DNA of 64,000 nucleotides from Fusarium oxysporum f. sp. lycopersici 4287 (lineage: Eukaryota > Ascomycota > Sordariomycetes > Hypocreales > Nectriaceae): positions 2,128,978-2,192,977 of the forward strand of contig NC_030992.1 of NCBI RefSeq assembly GCF_000149955.1, in the 5' to 3' direction. This document shows positions 59,288 to 64,000 of this stretch, in pieces. The position numbers were made by a program, and so were the translations under genes. Position 1 is the stretch's first letter. Every line of letters starts with the position of its first letter. The notes below the pieces were generated by a model. The model saw nothing but the letters and a program-made list of their open reading frames with translations, ran no database searches and was not told the DNA's origin.

Positions 59288-62200
59288 CTACATTGCCGAC
59301 GCAGCCATTGTATCGATGGTGGGCTTGGACGTTAATCTTGATGGCTGCTCTTCCTCTCCACTACCATCTGGAGACTCCTGCAAGGCTACGTTGCCCTGGA
59401 TTCGCCTCTTGGCAGCTCTCTTGTCCGCTTCCGTGATGTTCTCTGCCTTCTTTCGCATATCAGGAGTCCACTGTGGCTCACTAGGCGTGTGGCCAACAGA
59501 CATGCCAACTCGGACCTGTACAGCGAATTAGTAGCTGTGCAACTCACCAATGTAACTTACTTACCAGAGTTTCAAGTGCATCCTTGCTATTGTCGACAAG
59601 ATCATCGTCAAACACCATTCGTCCAGGTTCAAAAAGCAGCAGGATCGTGCTGCCACCAAACTTGAAGTATCCAAGCTCTTCTGCTCGGTGGACTTTATCG
59701 CCCTCCTTGCGGGTAATGACAGTGCTGCCTACCATCATTGCACCAACGCAAATAACCATGACGCGACCGTGGTGTTCACTGTCAATTGGCACGAGAACTC
59801 TCACGTTCTCTCCGTAAACGTCCAGAGCCGATCGAATAGCCATGGGGTTTACTGTGTAGTACTCGCCCTCGATTGTCTTGGGCTTGCCCATGACACCGTC
59901 AACAGGGATGTGGAAGCGATGGTAATCCTGAGGAGCCAGTCGGAAGATGCCTAGAGCTCCGCCCTCAAATCGGGACACATCCTCAGGGTATGCGTCGCCG
60001 AGAAGTCTCTTCATGTTAAACTCACGACCCTTGACCCAAATCTTAGTAGCGACTGTGATAGAGTTGAAGACGACGCTTCGACAATCGGCTGGTGAGACGA
60101 TAATGTGAGGGTTGTCGGGCGCAGAGCAGGGTCGAGCGCCAGGCTTCAGGGCACGGTAGAAGAACTCATTGAAGTTGTTGAACTCATCCAACGGCAACAG
60201 AACTTCCGACATGTCGAGACCGTGGAAAGCAATGAACTTTTCAATTTCATCCTTAGATGCAGGATCGTCAAACTTCTTACCCTGCTTGATACTCAGATTT
60301 TTGAGTAGTATCCGACGTGAAGCTCAAAAAAGGTTACAAGAAGATCGAATTATGTGCGAAGCAAGCTAGAAAAGATGGTCTCGGCTATTGCTGGGTCGAT
60401 ATTTGAGTCCCTTGTACAGCAGACGAATACCGAGTCTTACATAGACACTCATCTTCTCCTCGTTGATCTGACCCGTGAGACGATCCTGCACAAGGATATT
60501 GGCCGAGTTGGCACCCAGCTTATAACCACCGTAAGAGATCTTGGTAATGACTTTCGAGTACCACTTGCGCTGCGCCTGGCTGGCTGTGACAAATCCACCC
60601 ACTAGCACGCTGTTGACTTGCCTCCAGTCTTGGCTTGCGCATGTCGCAATATGGGTGATGATGTCAGCATCCTTGCGCTTGTTGAGTCGCGGCTGGTGAC
60701 AGATAGGACATTCTCGGATCTCTACGACGTGCTCTTCAGAACGGTCGTCACTGCTGTCAGACTTGTCGAGGGGATCGCCCTCCTCATCTGCAGGTGTCTT
60801 CAAAGTGGGGACATTTGAGATGGGAGTCTGAGTTCCCGACGTCGAGTCGAGTTCTAGAACGCTGGGGGTCTCTGAGCCACCGTTGTTGTGTCCATGACCG
60901 GGCACGTGGAGGAGGTTCTTCATCTCGGGTACCAAACCCTTTAGTTTATCTGCAGCAGTGCCTGAGGATCGTCTTCGTCCTTCCAGTTGGTCCTCCAGGC
61001 AAATGACGCACTCATCCATCGTAAGCTCCCAATTCTCGTCGTTATCAGCATCACGGTGGGGGAATCGCTTGAAAAAGCCGTCGATGGTATTCTCGGTAAG
61101 CGTAGAACCGAGAGACTCGAGCATAGTTGTGAGCTCGATTCTGCTGATGCGACCACTCTCATCGGCATCATATTGCCGAAGCATGGCTCGCCAGAACTGT
61201 TGCCGGAGGGCATCATATGGCATGTACTTCGCGCGGAGGTATAGAACAGGGTTGTGTTTCTTCTCCCACTTTTCGGTGTTCTTCATCTTCAGAGGAACGT
61301 TATACTCATAAAAGTCGGCATCTCCGCTGTCCTGGTTGGCCGAGTCAGGATCAGAACCAGTATTGGCGAGGACATCCGCCGGTGCCAGCTTGTTAGGATC
61401 GGGTGCTGAGGTGGGAGCAGGGGCGGGAGTCGCTGATGCCATGCTCGTGTTGGAAGCGTGCTTGCTCAGTGGAGGACGAATCATCTTGCTGATACTGGAG
61501 GAAGAGTTGGATCGTGACATGGCGAGCTTCTTGAATCGCGATCGCGAAGGAAGCGGTTCGGCCTGTGCAGGGGCTTGGAGATCATAGAGTCCGGTTTCGG
61601 GGTTTGCTTTGGGGGCTCTCTCGATCAATTGGTGGATTGGAAGATCGCACGAAGCAATGAAATCGTTGCCGGAGTATTTATCGTGGTCGATGACAGTAAA
61701 AGCGAAAGAGTATTGCTGCTCGTGACTTTGGATATGAAACAGCATCTTCTCATTATAAACAGGGTTGAGGTCATGACGAATGCGTCGAGTTCGGTATGTC
61801 TTCTTGCCGAGGGATGCCACGACGAAAGGGTCCATATCGAAGCTTGTGCGTGTAAGGTTGGATTCGGGAGGCAGGTCTGTGATCTTGATGACCTCAAGGT
61901 AGATGATTCCAACAACGTCAGAGCCACTGCTGGCAAAGGCATAAGGGTTGTTGCGTCTCCTCTTCTTCAGTCCTCGAATTCGAAGTCGGCGCTTGCGCTT
62001 GGTAGCATCTTGTTCACCTTCATCCTCATCACCCTCGTCGGAGTCGTCTTCGTCGAAATCGTCCTCGTCGTCGTCACTAGGACTATCCTGAGGATTGGGG
62101 GCGGATTGTGAACCTGTGGGGGCCAGGTTCGGTGTCATCGAGGGTGTTACGTTTCGAGAGCCAGCGGGGGCGGTTCCTACAAGGGCTTGGAACTTTTCGA

Positions 62201-63028
62201 GGATTTGCTGTGGTGTCGCTGACGGGTTCGTCGAGTCGAAGAGGGAAAACTGTAACTGGGCCTCACCAGAGACAACACTCGTCTTCTTGCCGGGACGCTT
62301 GCTCTTGAGACGATACCAGGTAGGTTCCTGTTCCACCTTGTCGTTGTTGAAGATCTCTTCGAGAGCGAGATCGAATTCGCCCATGTAATCTTTTCCGAAG
62401 CGGTCCTTGTCCCAGCAGATGACATCCAGGACCAAGTTCTGGACAGATGTGAGGGGAATTTCCTCGGTGACGTTCCATTCGGGGTTGAGTGTCTTCGGGA
62501 CATCGTTGGTTACGATTCGAGAGTCGCCGCTAGAAAGAACGAGGTACTGAAGATTAACTGTCAGCATTTGGTTGGGGATATGGTGTCAAGAGAGGGACTT
62601 ACAGGATCGGATGTGCCGCTTCGATCCTTGGCTGCAAGGTCTTTTCCCTGGCAAGATGTTAGCAGAAGTCTGATGGAATGAATTTACACTCGGGTGTTCT
62701 CTCGCTGCATTGCTGCTGCGTCGAGTTGAGCGGGCAGAGAAGCGATGATGGCGGGAGAGACCTGCAGCCAGCCCGTATAAGAGGGCGTGGAGTACATAAG
62801 TACCAAGGGACAATCGATACATACCTTTATAATATAAACTCTAAGGGCCAGGCCATTTCCAGCGTCCCTCGAAGGGCTCGTGCTATCATTTTTCGAGCGC
62901 ATGGGAGGACTGTTGCTGCGGTTGTTTTTGGTTCTTCCGTTGGTGTTGCTGACGGAGTGTATGGTTGTGGAGGAAGAAGAGGAGGATCGAGAGGTCGATT
63001 TGAGTCGTGTTGGGATGATGCGCACCAT
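59288..63028 (-). CDS. Phosphatidylserine decarboxylase with C2 domains and EF-hand (PSD2 type)
   Basis: Converts phosphatidylserine to phosphatidylethanolamine in endomembranes. Five exons, 62825-63028, 62603-62647, 60392-62546, 59565-60322 and 59288-59515, total 3390 nt (1129 residues). Order: Ser/Arg-rich start; C2 domain 1 from about 62, split over introns 1-2 (GKDLAAKDRSGTSDP/YLVL, then WDKDRFGKDYMGEF); acidic run; C2 domain 2 about 295-400 (VIKITDLPPESN, FTVIDHDKYSGND); EF-hand DADESGRISRIE; Zn-like CPICHQPRL...HIATC; catalytic domain with SPADCR (Asp), DYHRFHIPVDG (His) and the autocleavage site FGGSTILLLFEPG, giving the pyruvoyl Ser. Intron 3 (60323-60391) lacks a GT donor; a GC donor after CCCA keeps frame and joins the domains, but this junction is uncertain. 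Confidence 0.9.
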
Positions 63029-64000
63029 GACGAAGAAAGGGCCTTGGCTTGGCCGGACTGGGGCTCCAACAGCTGGAGCTCCCTGTCACACACAGCACTA
63101 CAGTCTCAGGAGTTATGGAGGGTGATAGATCGATCGACAGCGGGGGGTGCTGGAGCTGTACAGCAGGTAAGCACCTGGGCTGGAAGGGTGTGGTGCGTCC
63201 AGGCGTCCAGGCGTCTCAGGCGCTCAGCTCAGGCGAATTTCCAGGCGATGACACCCACAAAGTGTCCTGCAATAGGTGTCCCAGGGGTGAGGGCCAAGGT
63301 TGATTCCGCTTGTAGCTTTGGGGGGTGAAGACCGTCGTGGGATTGGTGGGGATGCTTGGTAGGGCGGGGAACGAACAACCAAAAGTGACGTAGTGAAAAT
63401 CAGGAACAGATTTGCCCTATTTCAACCTGTTGTCTTGAGTATCCCTCTCAAGTTAATCTGTTGATGTTGTAAGAATTTTAAGAGTGTTGTCGCCCGTTTC
63501 AGCTCGAAATGACTTTAGGGTTGGAGCTTATTATCGCCGTTTTATCGTTTAGGATATGTACGGTCTGCTCGCTTCCACAGATTCAGCTCAGCTCAGCTCA
63601 GCTCTCAAGTAGAAAATGGTTGGTAGCATGAATGAAACCCGTTCTCGACCCCCCCTTTTTTTTAATGGTGTTATAAGTCGTCGTGTCGGCTCGTGGCTTA
63701 GATTGGCTGCTTCATTCGATATACGCCGTGACCATTCCCGCTGTATTTTTTTTTTCTTTCCTCTCCTTTCTTTTCTTTTCGCTCTACTGCTCTTCAATGA
63801 TTGCTCAGCTCGTACTCCAGCTTCGTTCTCTGACGACTGCCCAGGCCAAGCCACGGCCAAGCCCCGGTATCAAGTGTCAGCGCCGTCTGAGCCGTGAATG
63901 TGGGACAAGGAACGCGAGAAGATCCGTCTGTGATCGGTCGGTGGAGTACTTTGATGAAAGTATATTGGTTGATGGTGGGAGAGACAGAAGTGAGTTTGTT
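63029..64000. other. PSD2-like promoter region to the right edge
   Basis: No gene supported. Contains CAGGCGTC-type imperfect repeats at about 63198-63245, a TCAGC run at 63583-63606 and pyrimidine tracts near 63650-63780. A short plus-strand frame at the edge has no domain. Confidence 0.5.
63583..63606. repeat. TCAGC pentanucleotide repeat
   Basis: About five tandem copies, upstream of the PSD2-like gene. Confidence 0.85.

Noticed and set aside
1..64000. Biosynthetic gene cluster, transposon or CRISPR array
   Set aside because: The methyltransferase, Zn2Cys6 factor and transporter are scattered among housekeeping genes with no backbone enzyme. I saw no terminal inverted repeats, transposase or reverse-transcriptase motifs, and no spaced repeats.

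Overview
This window is nuclear DNA from a filamentous ascomycete, most likely a Sordariomycete such as Fusarium or a close relative; that placement is an inference. The genes are protein coding, on both strands, and separated by 0.3-5 kb. Introns are short (about 45-75 nt, a few near 170) with GTRNGT donors and CTRAC-like branch sites. Several families are typical of Pezizomycotina: a Pth11/SAT4-type rhodopsin-fold membrane protein, RTA1, DUF6536, Zn2Cys6 and T5orf172. I see no transposon, tRNA, rRNA or CRISPR array.

Layout. 0-2 kb: 5' part of an unknown coiled-coil gene (-) that runs off the left edge. 2.8-4.2 kb: Pth11/SAT4-like membrane protein (-). 6.0-7.3 kb: RTA1-family membrane protein (-). 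9.6-11.3 kb: alpha-arrestin (+). 12.15-13.26 kb: lipase of a bacterial-like type with a possible mitochondrial presequence (+). 13.84-14.09 kb: 64-residue single-pass membrane protein (-). 14.1-19.1 kb: about 5 kb without a convincing gene. 19.1-20.5 kb: MOT1-type molybdate transporter (+). 21.9-25.85 kb: Fhl1-like forkhead/FHA factor (+). 26.9-29.8 kb: Boi1/2-like SH3-SAM-PH scaffold (-). 33.05-36.7 kb: MIZ/SP-RING protein (+). 37.3-39.3 kb: Zn2Cys6 transcription factor in five exons (+). 39.5-40.8 kb: T5orf172 protein (-). 41.95-42.8 kb: class I methyltransferase (+), convergent with a HAD-like hydrolase at 42.8-43.8 kb (-). 44.2-45.3 kb: ribosomal protein uL18/RPL5 (+). 48.2-51.85 kb: Mhp1-like leucine-rich-repeat gene whose frame breaks several times (+). 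53.9-56.1 kb: DUF6536 membrane protein (+). 57.5-57.7 kb: a possible 71-residue protein (+). 59.3-63.0 kb: C2/EF-hand phosphatidylserine decarboxylase, PSD2 type (-).

The genes do not form a pathway or cluster. They are mostly housekeeping or regulatory genes: ribosome (RPL5, Fhl1-like), polarity and cell wall (Boi-like, Mhp1-like), lipid (PSD2, RTA1, lipase) and nutrient uptake or trafficking (MOT1, arrestin). I did not find a convincing new multi-gene system. The most notable item is the Mhp1-like gene, where reading frame and apparent homology continue through four to six frame changes while most neighbours are intact. Exon models were assembled by eye from splice signals and frame closure. 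Where the total coding length divides by three and motifs join across junctions, I rate the model highly.
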